From: Brevibacterium sp. CBA3109
Lineage (GTDB): Bacteria; Actinomycetota; Actinomycetes; Actinomycetales; Brevibacteriaceae
Direction of reading: 5' to 3'
Assembly (NCBI RefSeq): GCF_040256645.1
Contig: NZ_CP158281.1
Span: forward strand, 2,728,001 to 2,792,000
DNA length: 64,000 bases
Shown: positions 56,633-64,000 of the stretch, piece by piece
How positions within the stretch are numbered: position 1 is the stretch's first letter
How the letters are laid out: each line of letters begins with the position of its first letter
Position numbers and translations under genes: made by a program
Notes under the pieces: model-generated
Told to the model about the DNA's origin: nothing
What the model saw: only the letters and a program-made list of their open reading frames with translations
Database searches by the model: none

Positions 56633-58356
56633 TATTCGGTCTCCTCCACGAACTTGGGGAACACCGGGACCGGCTTCGGCAGCGGGATGCCTGGCTCCAA
56701 CGGAAAATCGATCGCGGCGAATGAACGAGGATCCACCTCGGCGGCATTGACACCGCTTTCGGCCGATTCCGCTGCCATCGATGAGATTCCCGCAGCGGCG
56801 GAAGCCGCACCTGCGGCGACGCCGACTCCGGCGCTCACGGTCACGGGAGCCATCGCCTCGGCGCCGGCGCCACTGTCAGTCGCCGTCGGCAGCACCTTCG
56901 CACCGGCTTCACCGACGCCCTCGGGCACGCCGAGAGAGTTGAGGATCTTGCCCGCGGATTCGGGCATCACGGGCTGGATGAGGATCGAGATGATGCGCAC
57001 AACCTCGATCGTGACCCACAGTACGGTGGCCATGCGGTCGGTATCGGTCTTCTTCAGCTTCCAGGGTTCTTGGGCGGAGAAGTAGCGGTTGGCCTCGGAC
57101 AGGACCTTCCAGCAGGCCTCGACGTAGAGGTGGAGGGCCTGGGTGTCGACGTGGCGACGAGCGGTGTCGGGGACCGCGCGGGCCAAGGCCAGGAGGGTTT
57201 CGTCGTCCTCGGTGAGTTCACCGGGCTGCGGAACCTGTGCCTCGCAGTTCTTCGCGATCATCGACAGCGAGCGCTGGGCGAGGTTGCCGTACTCGTTGGC
57301 GAGGTCGGAGTTCTTACGGGTGATGATCGAGTCCTTCGTGTAGGACCCGTCATTGCCATAGGAGAACTCGCGGAAGAGGAAGAAACGCAGGGTGTCAAGA
57401 CCGAATGCGTCGACGAGGTCGATGGGATCGACAACGTTGCCGACGGACTTCGACATCTTCTCACCGGCGTTGAAGAGGAAGCCATGGGCGTGGACGCGCC
57501 CCGGCAGCTCGATGCCGGCGCTCATCAGGAACGCAGGCCAGTAGACGCTGTGGAAGCGGATGATGTCCTTGCCGATGATGTGGACGTCGGCGGGCCACCA
57601 CTTGTTGAGGCGCTCCTGATCATCGGGGTATCCGGCTGCGGTGAGGTAGTTCGTCAGAGCGTCGATCCACACATACATGACGTGTTTCTCGTTGCCGGGC
57701 ACCGGCACACCCCAGTCGAAGGTGGTGCGCGAAACCGAGAGGTCCTTCAGACCCGAGGCGACGAAGGAGGCGACCTCGTTGCGACGCGAATCGGGGCCGA
57801 GGAATTCAGGGTGAGTCTTATACAGTTCGAGCAGCTTGTCCTGGTACTTCGAGAGACGGAAGAAGTAAGACTCCTCCTCCGTCCAGGTCACCTCGGTGCG
57901 AGTCTCCGCCGACAGGCGAACACCGTCGACGACTTCGGTCTCGTCCTGCGTGTAGAAGGCCTCATCACGGACCGAGTACCAGCCGGCGTAGGTGTCGAGG
58001 TAGATGTCGCCAGCCTCTTCGAGCTTGCGCCAGATCGCCTTCGACGCCTCGTAGTGGTCTTCGTCGGTGGTGCGGATGAAGCGGTCAAACGTCGAGCCGA
58101 GCGCGAGTTGGGTGTCGCGGAAGTTCTTCGCGTTGTCGTCGGCGAGCTGCTTGGGCGAGATGCCCAGCTTGTTCGCCGCCTGCAGCATCTTGAGACCGTG
58201 CTCATCGGTGCCGGTTGCAAAGAACACCTCGTGATTGTCGAGGCGCTTGAACCGCGCGATCGTATCGGCCGCAATGTACTCATATGCGTGCCCGATGTGG
58301 ATGGCCCCATTGGGGTAAGCGATAGCTGTCGTCAAGTAGTAACCCATAGGTTCCAC
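56632..58356 (-). CDS. metG: Methionyl-tRNA synthetase
   Basis: Class I aminoacyl-tRNA synthetase. HIGH-like [15 protein letters not shown] in [10 protein letters not shown], anticodon domain with [21 protein letters not shown]. Start either GTG 58356 or ATG 58347 ([14 protein letters not shown]); no strong ribosome site. The C-terminus has a low-complexity Ala/Gly/Ser insertion (about residues 480-530) before [17 protein letters not shown]. Insertion sequences begin within about 80-100 bp upstream, possibly affecting the promoter. Confidence 0.95.
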   Translation of the reverse strand: MEPMGYYLTTAIAYPNGAIHIGHAYEYIAADTIARFKRLDNHEVFFATGTDEHGLKMLQAANKLGISPKQLADDNAKNFRDTQLALGSTFDRFIRTTDEDHYEASKAIWRKLEEAGDIYLDTYAGWYSVRDEAFYTQDETEVVDGVRLSAETRTEVTWTEEESYFFRLSKYQDKLLELYKTHPEFLGPDSRRNEVASFVASGLKDLSVSRTTFDWGVPVPGNEKHVMYVWIDALTNYLTAAGYPDDQERLNKWWPADVHIIGKDIIRFHSVYWPAFLMSAGIELPGRVHAHGFLFNAGEKMSKSVGNVVDPIDLVDAFGLDTLRFFLFREFSYGNDGSYTKDSIITRKNSDLANEYGNLAQRSLSMIAKNCEAQVPQPGELTEDDETLLALARAVPDTARRHVDTQALHLYVEACWKVLSEANRYFSAQEPWKLKKTDTDRMATVLWVTIEVVRIISILIQPVMPESAGKILNSLGVPEGVGEAGAKVLPTATDSGAGAEAMAPVTVSAGVGVAAGAASAAAGISSMAAESAESGVNAAEVDPRSFAAIDFPLEPGIPLPKPVPVFPKFVEETE

Positions 58357-58455
58357 AGTCTAAGGGACGCCGGGACCCCACCGTGCAAAGCCCCGTGCGG
58401 CGGGGTGTGCGGCCGTATGGTTTTGTGAGACAGGTTTTAAGGAGCACTCACAAAC

Positions 58456-58721
58456 ATGACCACCAGGAAGAAGTACACCCGGAAGTTCAAGGACGAGGCT
58501 GTTGAACTCTTCCTCGCCTCCGATCTCCCGATCACCCAAGTGGCTACGAAGGTCGGGGTGAAGGCCGGGACTCTGGGCAACTGGATCAAAAGATACCGAG
58601 AAGCCAACCCGGAGAAGTTCGATACCGGCGAACAGGAATCGGTGTCGTTTGCCGAACACCAGAAGGTCGTAGCCGAGAACGCAAAGCTCAAACAGGAGAT
58701 CGAGTTTCTGGGAAAAGTCAG
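58456..58721 (+). pseudogene. IS3-family orfA (second IS type) interrupted by IS30-family element
   Basis: Starts MTTRKKYTRKFKDEAVELFLASDLPITQVATKVGVKAGTLGNWIKRYRE with an AAGGAG ribosome site, reaches KQEIEFLGKVS, then runs into the IS30-family element at 58722. The missing end (AFFAAKQQ-stop) continues at 59967. Different from the copy A/B element. Confidence 0.9.
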
Positions 58722-59966
58722 CTTAGATTCAAATCGTCAAGGCAACACCTCTGGTTTTCGGGTGGTGAGGTCGTGCTGGGCCTCGAGCGGTGTTCGGAAG
58801 CTCAAACACTTTCGGGGTCGGGTGTTGAGCTCATGAGCAATGACGTCGAGAGCTGATTGGTCGTAGGCCCCGAGGTCGGTCTTCTTCGGCAGGAATTGTC
58901 GCGTCAGCCCGTTGGTGTTTTCGTTCGTTCCTCGTTGCCAGGGGCTGCGCGGGTCGGCGAAGAACACCTCGACACCCGTGCTTTGGCTGATGGCCTCGTG
59001 CTCGGCCAGCTCCATCCCTCGATCCCACGTCAGTGTCCTGACTCGTCTTCGGACCTGATTGTGATGGTTGAGGCGGTTGATGAGCTGGTCTTTGACGCAG
59101 GCAGCGTCGCGACCGGGCGTGGCGACGAGATCGAGAACGCGGGTGGCTCGGTCGACAAGGGTCGCCACCTGGGTGGTGTTCGGCCCCAGGATGAGATCGC
59201 CTTCCCAGTGGCCGATTTCGCTGCGGTCTTTCGCTGCCTCGGGGCGGTCGTCGATGGAACGCGCATTCTTGATCTGAGACCGCCACTGCCCGCGCGTGGT
59301 GTAATGCTTGCCGTGGCGTATCGGTCGGTGACGGCGCAGATTGTGGTGGATATTGTGCGGCAGGGCTTTACGTCCTGAGTTGAGGTAGACGCCGCGATAG
59401 ATGGCTTCGGCGCTGATGTGCATTCGCCGATTCTCGGGGTAGTCACGGTCAAGGCGTCCGGCGATTTGTTCGGGCGACCACCAGTGCTTCAGCCGCTTGG
59501 ACACGTAGTTACACAGGGCTGGATTCCTCTGTAATTTCAACCGCTGGGGTCGGCCTCTTCGCCGTTGCGCGCGGTCATTGGCATCAACGGCTCGGTAGGA
59601 ATTCACCCCCTTGTTGCGGGTGATTTCGCGGCTGATGGTCGATGGAGCCCGGTCCAAAGCCAATGCGATCCTCCGAATGGAGGTGCCGGCTGCGATGCCG
59701 CGGGAGATTTCCTCGCGTTCGGCCAGCGTCAATGATGCCGTTCCCGGACGAGGGGTGGGGTAGTAGATTCCGCCGCGGGGTTTCAGGATGGAGAATACTG
59801 ATCCCGGCGGTACTTTGACGCTGCGTGAAATGTGGCTGAAAGAGTGACCGTCCTTCCACAGCTCCCAGACTCTTCGGCGTTCTTCTTCGGGTAGGCCTGG
59901 TCGTCCAATCTTGGCCATGTTCGCCTCCTGGCTGACGGGGTGTTGCACTCACGGTTTGAGTCTAAG
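58722..59966 (-). mobile_element. IS30-family insertion sequence (1245 bp)
   Basis: Imperfect ~30-bp terminal inverted repeats starting CTTAGA(T/C)TCAAA and ending near GCAACACC. A 2-bp AG target duplication (58720-58721 and 59967-59968) fits: removing IS plus one AG restores GTCAGCGCC of the interrupted orfA. Encodes one transposase that looks intact. Confidence 0.92.
58737..59918 (-). CDS. IS30 family transposase
   Basis: 393 residues from ATG at 59918 (MAKIGRPGLPEEERRR), with AGGAGG 5 bases before; an ATG 30 bases earlier is less likely. Two HTH regions (SFSHISRSVKVPPGSVFSIL; SIRRIALALDRAPSTISREI) and DDE core GHWEGDLILG, LTWDRGMELAEH and WQRGTNENTNGLTRQFLPK. Complete. Confidence 0.95.
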   Translation of the reverse strand: MAKIGRPGLPEEERRRVWELWKDGHSFSHISRSVKVPPGSVFSILKPRGGIYYPTPRPGTASLTLAEREEISRGIAAGTSIRRIALALDRAPSTISREITRNKGVNSYRAVDANDRAQRRRGRPQRLKLQRNPALCNYVSKRLKHWWSPEQIAGRLDRDYPENRRMHISAEAIYRGVYLNSGRKALPHNIHHNLRRHRPIRHGKHYTTRGQWRSQIKNARSIDDRPEAAKDRSEIGHWEGDLILGPNTTQVATLVDRATRVLDLVATPGRDAACVKDQLINRLNHHNQVRRRVRTLTWDRGMELAEHEAISQSTGVEVFFADPRSPWQRGTNENTNGLTRQFLPKKTDLGAYDQSALDVIAHELNTRPRKCLSFRTPLEAQHDLTTRKPEVLP

Positions 59967-60340
59967 AGCGCCTTCTTTGCCGCGAAGCAACAGTAGACGA
60001 CCTCTACGAGTTCATCGAAGCAGAGAAGGCCACCTATTCGATCGCCACGATGTGCAGGGTCCTCAGAGTCTCCCGGGCCTCGTTCTACCGGTGGCGGACC
60101 CCAGCAGAACCTTCACCGCGAGCTGCCCGTCACGCGATGCTCGTCGACAAGGTCACAACGAAATATAACGAGTGTGCCGGTCGCGCAGGCCGGGACCAAC
60201 TGGCCCGGCTACTCAACGCCGATGGCATCGCGGTATCGGAGTCAACGGTCGGGGCGATTATGCGCGAGATCAGTCTGCGCGCAGTCAGGGCCCGGGCATG
60301 GAAGACCACGACCGTCCAGGATCCCCAGGCCAACGTCGCC
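59967..60340 (+). pseudogene. Tail of the interrupted orfA plus truncated IS3-family orfB
   Basis: After AFFAAKQQ-stop, an overlapping frame gives VDDLYEFIEAEKATYSIATMCRVLRVSRASFYRW, then YNECAGRAGRDQLARLLNADG and WKTTTVQDPQANVA: the HTH_21 end of an IS3-family OrfB. It stops where copy B of the other IS3-family element starts (60341); the DDE domain and right end of this older IS are gone. Confidence 0.9.
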
Positions 60341-60394
60341 TGAATCGCTCCGGGGATAATAGAGGCAGGGAGATTGGAAGAAGGAGATTCTCTC

Positions 60395-60705
60395 ATGCCA
60401 GTGAAATACACCGATGAGCTCAAAGCTCGTGCCGTCGAGCTCGTCATGCATGCCCAGGCCGATCCTGAGACCGCGAGCAGGCAATCACCCGCGTCGCGAA
60501 CGAACTCGGCCTGAGCAAGGAGACCCTGCGAGTTTGGGTGCGCAAGCACAAGGACTCCGGCAGAGCCACGCCGACGGAGTCGGTCGACCTTGAGGCCGAA
60601 AACCGTCGACTGCGCGCCGAGTTGACCGAAGCGAAACGGGCAAACGAGATGCTTCGCCGGGCGTCGGCTTTCTTCGCGGCGGAGCTCGACCGCCCATCCA
60701 AGTAA
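60395..60705 (+). pseudogene. OrfA of IS3 copy B, frameshifted
   Basis: Begins MPVKYTDELKARAVELVMHAQADPETASR as in copy A but one G is missing in the run after GCGAGCAG (about 60478-60482), shifting frame in the HTH. The rest (ANRRLRAELTEAKRANEMLRRASAFF) is only in another frame. Length is 311 nt against 312 in copy A. Confidence 0.9.
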
Positions 60706-61625
60706 TCGTCGATTTCATCGACGATAATCGTGACGAGTTCGGAGTCGAGCCAATCGTGCGCGCCCTTTCAGGGACTGCTGCACGGATTGCTGTGAGCTCG
60801 TACTACGCCTTCGAGAAGCGTGAACCCTCGGCACGTGCCCTTCGTGATCGGGAACTCATGACCCTCATTGGGAACGTGTACGAGGCGAACTATTCCTGTT
60901 ATGGGGTGCGGAAAATGTGGAAGGCGATCAACCGCGAGTATGCGGACCGGTTCGGGAATATCGCTCGGTGCACGATCAAGCGGTTGATGCACCAGCTGGG
61001 CATCGATGGTGTCCGGCGGAGGCGGAAGCGTCCGAAGACAGCCTCGGCCAGGGCCGAGGAGTGCCCGGAGGATCTCGTCGAACGTGAGTTCACAGCTGAG
61101 GGTCCGAACTGTCTCTGGGTCGCCGACATCACCTATATTCCGACCCAGGCTGGGTGGGTATACACAACGTTCATTCTCGACGTCTTCCACCGCGAGATCG
61201 TGGGCTGGCAGGTGACGAACCATATGCGTGAGTCTCTGGCCAGGGACGCGTTGACGATGGCTCTGGCCGCGAAGTTCAGGGCCGGCGAGGATGCGTCCGG
61301 GCTCGTGCACCACTCGGATCGCGGAGTCCAATTCAGGTCGATTCGCTACGGTGAGACCCTGGCTGACTCCGAGGTCGTGGCATCGGTGGGCTCTCGTGGG
61401 GATTCATACGATAATGCCATGGCTGAAGCACTGAATTCAGTCTACAAAGCGGAACTGATCGACCGTCGCGAATGGTCGGGGTTGATCGAGGTGATGGCAG
61501 CGACATCGAAATGGACCGGGTGGTACAACCGGCAACGACTGCATTCGGCGATCGGATATCGACCTCCGTTCGAGGTCCAAGCTGAGTGGACCAACCAGGG
61601 TGCGACCGCGAGCGTAGCTGCATAG
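60690..61625 (+). CDS. IS3-family transposase OrfB (copy B)
   Basis: Frame open from about 60690; the first internal start is GTG 60756. DDE residues intact (WVADITYIP, VHHSDRGVQF, DNAMAEALNSVYKAEL). Almost identical to copy A except for a concentrated patch near the N-terminus (YAFEKREPSARALRDRELMTLIGNV against YAYKLRQPSARAVRDRELKTAIRDV). Because orfA is broken, a functional OrfAB cannot be made from this copy alone. Confidence 0.88.
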   Translation, partial: PPIQVIVDFIDDNRDEFGVEPIVRALSGTAARIAVSSYYAFEKREPSARALRDRELMTLIGNVYEANYSCYGVRKMWKAINREYADRFGNIARCTIKRLMHQLGIDGVRRRRKRPKTASARAEECPEDLVEREFTAEGPNCLWVADITYIPTQAGWVYTTFILDVFHREIVGWQVTNHMRESLARDALTMALAAKFRAGEDASGLVHHSDRGVQFRSIRYGETLADSEVVASVGSRGDSYDNAMAEALNSVYKAELIDRREWSGLIEVMAATSKWTGWYNRQRLHSAIGYRPPFEVQAEWTNQGATASVAA

Positions 61626-61802
61626 AAAACCAGGAAAAACAGCCTCTATGAAACCCGGTGCTTGACAGACTCCGGAGCAAGGCACAAGGCTGAAACTGGC
61701 AAGTAAAAGCACATTTAGCTCCAACGAAATGAGGCATTACCATGCACTCGAACACTTCGCACCCAATGGCGAGCGAGGCCCTCGATTGGTGTTCTCACCG
61801 TC

Positions 61803-62312
61803 GTGCTGGCACTCACGCTCGCGATGTTCGCCGGACAGCCCGCCACCGCGACCACGACCGACTCCTCGGACGACCCGGGAATGTTCCAGGGGCCAGACGG
61901 CCTCGAACGTGGCATGGCCGAGGCTAAGGGTGGTCTTGGAATCCGCTTCGACCTGCAGCCAGGCGACGAGATTAAGATCTCCGACAACAAGCAACTCGCG
62001 ACCGTTATCGCCGCCGATGGGACAGAGCTCGTGCGGTTCGATAGCCCGAAGGTCGAAGGCTCAGAGCACGCTATCTTCCTCTATGATGACGACGTCCTCA
62101 CAGCTGAGGCAGCCAATGCGGATGGCACCCCTGTCGTCTCCGCACAAGGTTGTCCAAAGGCCTCCGCTATCAATTGGGGTTGGACGATCCTGTGGGACGG
62201 CATGGTGTGCGTCCCATTCGGGCTCGCTACCGGAGGCGTCGGCGGATTCATGTGCGGAGCCGCCGGAAGTGGCGTCTCCTCCTTCGTCCCCTGGGACAAG
62301 GTCTGTGACTAA
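61803..62312 (+). CDS. Putative secreted Cys/Gly-rich (bacteriocin-like) precursor, 5' end frameshifted
   Basis: 169 residues from GTG at 61803. The probable true start is ATG 61742 (GAGG 7 bases before), which is in another frame; one extra base between 61745 and 61790 would join MHSNTSHPMAS to RPSIGVLTVVLALTLAMFAGQPATA, a normal signal peptide. A pro-like acidic region (about residues 17-112) precedes a 54-residue C-terminal part with four Cys (about residues 117, 136, 151, 168), Trp residues and a Gly-rich hydrophobic stretch (LATGGVGGFMCGAAGSGV). Layout resembles prepro-bacteriocins such as halocin C8-like proteins. Family not recognised. Confidence 0.55.
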   Translation: MLALTLAMFAGQPATATTTDSSDDPGMFQGPDGLERGMAEAKGGLGIRFDLQPGDEIKISDNKQLATVIAADGTELVRFDSPKVEGSEHAIFLYDDDVLTAEAANADGTPVVSAQGCPKASAINWGWTILWDGMVCVPFGLATGGVGGFMCGAAGSGVSSFVPWDKVCD

Positions 62313-62315
62313 GAG

Positions 62316-62552
62316 ATGAGACACTTCATTCTCGTACTCGCTGCTGCGGCCACCACCTTTCTGATCGCGGCCGCAACAGCCGTACTCACGCACAAGCAGA
62401 TCGACCTGTCACTCGTCCTGACCTGGATCCTGAACACGGCGCTCATAACTGGAATCGTCGAATACACGTGGCACACACGAGCGCGGTCCACCCGTGACAA
62501 GGAAGACCACCGTAAGGAACGTCCAGCGAGCCCGCGCGCAGACTGGCAGTAA
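62316..62552 (+). CDS. Small two-helix membrane protein, candidate immunity protein
   Basis: 78 residues, starts 3 bp after the preceding stop. Two hydrophobic segments (FILVLAAAATTFLIAAATAVL and LVLTWILNTALITGIVEYTW) then a charged tail rich in Arg, Lys and Glu. Translation is probably coupled to the secreted protein. Small membrane proteins next to peptide bacteriocin genes are often immunity factors; here that is inference. Confidence 0.55.
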   Translation: MRHFILVLAAAATTFLIAAATAVLTHKQIDLSLVLTWILNTALITGIVEYTWHTRARSTRDKEDHRKERPASPRADWQ

Positions 62553-62634
62553 TCGGAAGCAACGGAATCTGCAAGAGCAGTAAATCGCTTCGCATCACCG
62601 GCACTCCCGGTGGTGACGCGGTCAAGGAGATGAA

Positions 62635-62877
62635 GTGCGTATGACTCTCGACCGGGAGGAATCCCAGACGATGGGCGATCTCAAGAATCAGCGCCTCAAG
62701 AAGTTTGGGCTCAAGGCGCTCGTGCTGATCCCCACCGCCTTGCTCGGATGGCTGCTCGGGATGAACAGTCCCATGGGCGCTGCCGTACCCGTCATCATCC
62801 TCGTCGGCGGGGTCGTCATCCTCGTCATCGACGGCGTCTTGAGACACAGGACAGAGAAACGCACCGCGCACGGCTGA
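62635..62877 (+). CDS. Small two-helix membrane protein
   Basis: 80 residues, GTG at 62635 with AAGGAG 6 bases before. Charged N-terminus then two helices (ALVLIPTALLGWLLGMN and AAVPVIILVGGVVILVIDGVL) and a basic C-terminus. Same direction and 82 bp after the previous gene; ends before a strong terminator, so the three genes may form one unit. Not recognised. Confidence 0.55.
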   Translation: MRMTLDREESQTMGDLKNQRLKKFGLKALVLIPTALLGWLLGMNSPMGAAVPVIILVGGVVILVIDGVLRHRTEKRTAHG

Positions 62878-62907
62878 GCGTCCGTGAGTGCGTTTTCACA
62901 ACGACAT

Positions 62908-62956
62908 GACATAGCAACAGCCCGTCACTTTCGTGGTGACGGGCTGTTGCTATGTC
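62908..62956. terminator. Perfect 21-bp hairpin terminator between convergent genes
   Basis: Arms 62908-62928 (GACATAGCAACAGCCCGTCA.) and 62936-62956 match over all 21 bp with a 7-base loop. The last two bases overlap the end of the minus-strand gene. It closes transcription from both sides. Confidence 0.92.
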
Positions 62957-63299
62957 AACTTCCCGTTCGTTTCTCTCTATGTTCTGCGCGGAGAGTATTG
63001 ACCCAGTAGGGGCCGATCGTGATGACAGTTGAGATCGTGTAAGCCTTCGCTTCGGCTGCATCGACGAGTTTGTCCACACGTTCTCGGTTGTCGTCGTTGA
63101 TGCTCATCTGGTCGTAGTAGAACCGTAGGCCCCCGAACTTTTCATTGACCTGATCGACTTTGTATCCCGGTTCGATGCTGCCGATCTTGTTATCGAGATC
63201 GAGAATGAGCTGGTACCAGCCTGCCTGGCACTCCGGGTAGGCCCTTCGGCGTTCATAGAATTGACCCATCTGGTCTTCATTCATCAGTCTTCCGATCAC
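62955..63299 (-). CDS. Hypothetical protein of plasmid/phage type
   Basis: 114 residues with AGWYQLILDLDNKIGSIEPGYKVDQVNEKFGGLRFYYD, a pattern I know only from small uncharacterised proteins of actinobacterial phages and plasmids (GWxxLIxxLDxKLxxLDPxYxVxQVKEKFGxLRFY). Function unknown. ATGA overlap with the HTH protein gene. Confidence 0.6.
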   Translation of the reverse strand: MIGRLMNEDQMGQFYERRRAYPECQAGWYQLILDLDNKIGSIEPGYKVDQVNEKFGGLRFYYDQMSINDDNRERVDKLVDAAEAKAYTISTVITIGPYWVNTLRAEHREKRTGS

Positions 63300-63853
63300 T
63301 TGCTTCTACGAAACAGCCGGCGCAAGAACGAACCGCCGGCCGTTGGCTCTGACCGGACCGATTCGACCGCGGTCGAATCGGTCCGGTCAGGCCCGGTCAC
63401 GGTCATACCGTCGTGGTCATCCTGGTCACGAGACCCGGCTTCGAACATCCTCATAGCCGTACGGAGGTCATCGAGGTTGTTCTGCAGGGTGCTCACTTGG
63501 GTACGCAGATGCTCAACCTCACGTTGCTCAGTGAGCAACTTCTGCTCAAGGTCGTGAAGGGTTTTCACCTGGGGTGATGGGTTTTGACCATGGTCATGAC
63601 TATGGTCAAAATTGTTGTGAGTAAGGTCGGTGACTACCCTCTGACTATGGTCAGGAGGGGAGGGCTGACCAGGGTTGAGGCCAGCTGCGATCAAGTCCGT
63701 GACCGGAATCGTCCAGGCACCACGGGCACCCTGGGCGGCATTCGGTAATGAACCGTTCTTGATGCGGCGGCGGATCGTGGCCACTGACACCCCACACTCC
63801 CGTGCGGCCTGCTGGATGCTCCAGGACGGCCGTGGCGAGCTTGTCGTGGTCAT
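63296..63853 (-). CDS. HTH DNA-binding protein with coiled coil, plasmid-type
   Basis: 185 residues. N-terminal excisionase/MerR-like HTH (SWSIQQAARECGVSVATIRRRIKNGSLPNA), a His/Asp/Ser linker, a coiled coil (TLHDLEQKLLTEQREVEHLRTQVSTLQNNLDDL) and a basic C-terminus (SFLRRLFRRSK). This layout is common in plasmid replication or maintenance genes. Its own sequence contains two large palindromes (63349-63390, 63582-63611). Partly overlapped by ATGA at both ends. Confidence 0.7.
   Translation of the reverse strand: MTTTSSPRPSWSIQQAARECGVSVATIRRRIKNGSLPNAAQGARGAWTIPVTDLIAAGLNPGQPSPPDHSQRVVTDLTHNNFDHSHDHGQNPSPQVKTLHDLEQKLLTEQREVEHLRTQVSTLQNNLDDLRTAMRMFEAGSRDQDDHDGMTVTGPDRTDSTAVESVRSEPTAGGSFLRRLFRRSK
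63349..63390. repeat. 42-bp perfect palindrome inside the HTH gene
   Basis: Starts CTGACCGGACCGATTCGACC and is exactly its own complement around 63369/63370, with no loop. It encodes residues near the C-terminus (PDRTDSTAVESVRSEP). Confidence 0.95.
63582..63611. repeat. 30-bp near-perfect palindrome in the HTH gene
   Basis: TTTTGACCATGGTCATGACT and its continuation form arms TTTTGACCAT/ATGGTCAAAA with two central mismatches. A third GACTATGGTCA copy is at 63652-63663, iteron-like. Confidence 0.8.
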
Positions 63854-64000
63854 TGGTCGCGTGCTTCGAGTTCGTCGCGGTGACGGCGCTGGAACGGGGA
63901 GAGCAGTTCAGACGGCATCCGCAACACCTTCATATCCTCAAGCTCCTGGATGTCTTCGGGTGTGACGTGGATGTTCATGTGCCCTCGACCAGCGGTGAGG
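63850..64000 (-). CDS. C-terminal part of an unidentified gene running off the window
   Basis: Open frame from the window edge, ending ELLSPFQRRHRDELEARDQ-stop with an ATGA overlap with the HTH gene. ATG at 63978 could start a complete 42-residue protein (MNIHVTPEDIQELEDMK), but the frame continues upstream. Function unknown. Confidence 0.5.
   Translation of the reverse strand, partial: LTAGRGHMNIHVTPEDIQELEDMKVLRMPSELLSPFQRRHRDELEARDQ

Larger units (their letters stand above)
60341..61667 (+). mobile_element. IS3-family insertion sequence, copy B (1327 bp)
   Basis: Same terminal sequences as copy A: starts TGAATCGCTCCGGGGATAAT and ends CCCGGTGCTTGACA. One base shorter than copy A because of a lost G in orfA. 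No 3-bp target duplication is seen (GCC on the left, GAC on the right), so it probably recombined or caused a deletion after inserting into the older IS. Confidence 0.93.

Overview
The window is high-GC actinobacterial chromosome, most likely Brevibacterium or a close relative. This is inferred from gene content (GuaB3, RpfB, CIRCE-controlled groESL, a DtxR-type iron box, a BioQ-type biotin box, LysE/LysR) and codon use, not from a marker gene or a search. Most genes sit on the minus strand in tightly packed operons with ATGA overlaps. No rRNA, tRNA or CRISPR array was recognised.

Layout. 0-5 kb: a partial secreted 5'-nucleotidase, truA, a LemA-like gene and an MgtA-like mannosyltransferase. 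5-7 kb: biotin ECF transporter operon (bioY, ATPase, EcfT) behind a BioQ-type operator. 7-11.4 kb: guaB3-SURF1-DUF3817-guaA. 11.4-15.5 kb: divergent LysR/LysE pair and panB-panC. 15.7-20.9 kb: NAD operon nadA-nadB-nadC-cysteine desulfurase. 20.9-25.3 kb: a decaying stretch with a DUF222/HNH gene split by an IS3-family element, a small membrane protein and a broken DUF1648 gene. 25.3-28.6 kb: tenA and thiM-thiE-thiD with a TPP riboswitch. 28.9-33.2 kb: xylose-type sugar ABC transporter with its LacI regulator and operator. 33.4-39.2 kb: three-gene NIS hydroxamate siderophore operon with a DtxR-type box. 39.4-43.5 kb: guaB, GntR regulator, RluA-type pseudouridine synthase and a lipoprotein gene interrupted by TGA. 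43.5-51.7 kb: AidB-like dehydrogenase/TetR facing an acyl-CoA ligase, then an SRPBCC protein, a PlsC-like acyltransferase and a rifampin-phosphotransferase-like enzyme. 51.8-58.4 kb: groES-groEL with two CIRCE sites, then rpfB-tatD-metG. 58.4-61.7 kb: nested IS elements. 61.7-64 kb: a putative secreted Cys/Gly-rich (bacteriocin-like) precursor with two small membrane proteins, then plasmid/phage-like genes running off the edge.

How the genes work together. Several cofactor pathways lie side by side (biotin uptake, pantothenate, NAD, thiamine salvage), as do three parts of guanine nucleotide synthesis (guaA, guaB3, guaB). The cysteine desulfurase probably supplies sulfur for the NadA Fe-S cluster. 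The siderophore operon encodes decarboxylation, N-hydroxylation, and acylation plus condensation; the last two steps are fused in one protein.

Recurrent oddity. Short tandem repeats (9-23 bp units) lie at or just after the stop codons of many genes (ecfT, panC, cysteine desulfurase, sugar permease, siderophore synthetase, acyl-CoA ligase, tatD), and one in-frame repeat lies inside nadB. The accessory parts (20.9-25.3 kb and 58.4-64 kb) carry the pseudogenes and IS elements. The best candidates for something undescribed are the bacteriocin-like cluster at 61.7-62.9 kb, the TGA codon exactly at a lipobox cysteine near 43.38 kb, and the gene-end minisatellites.
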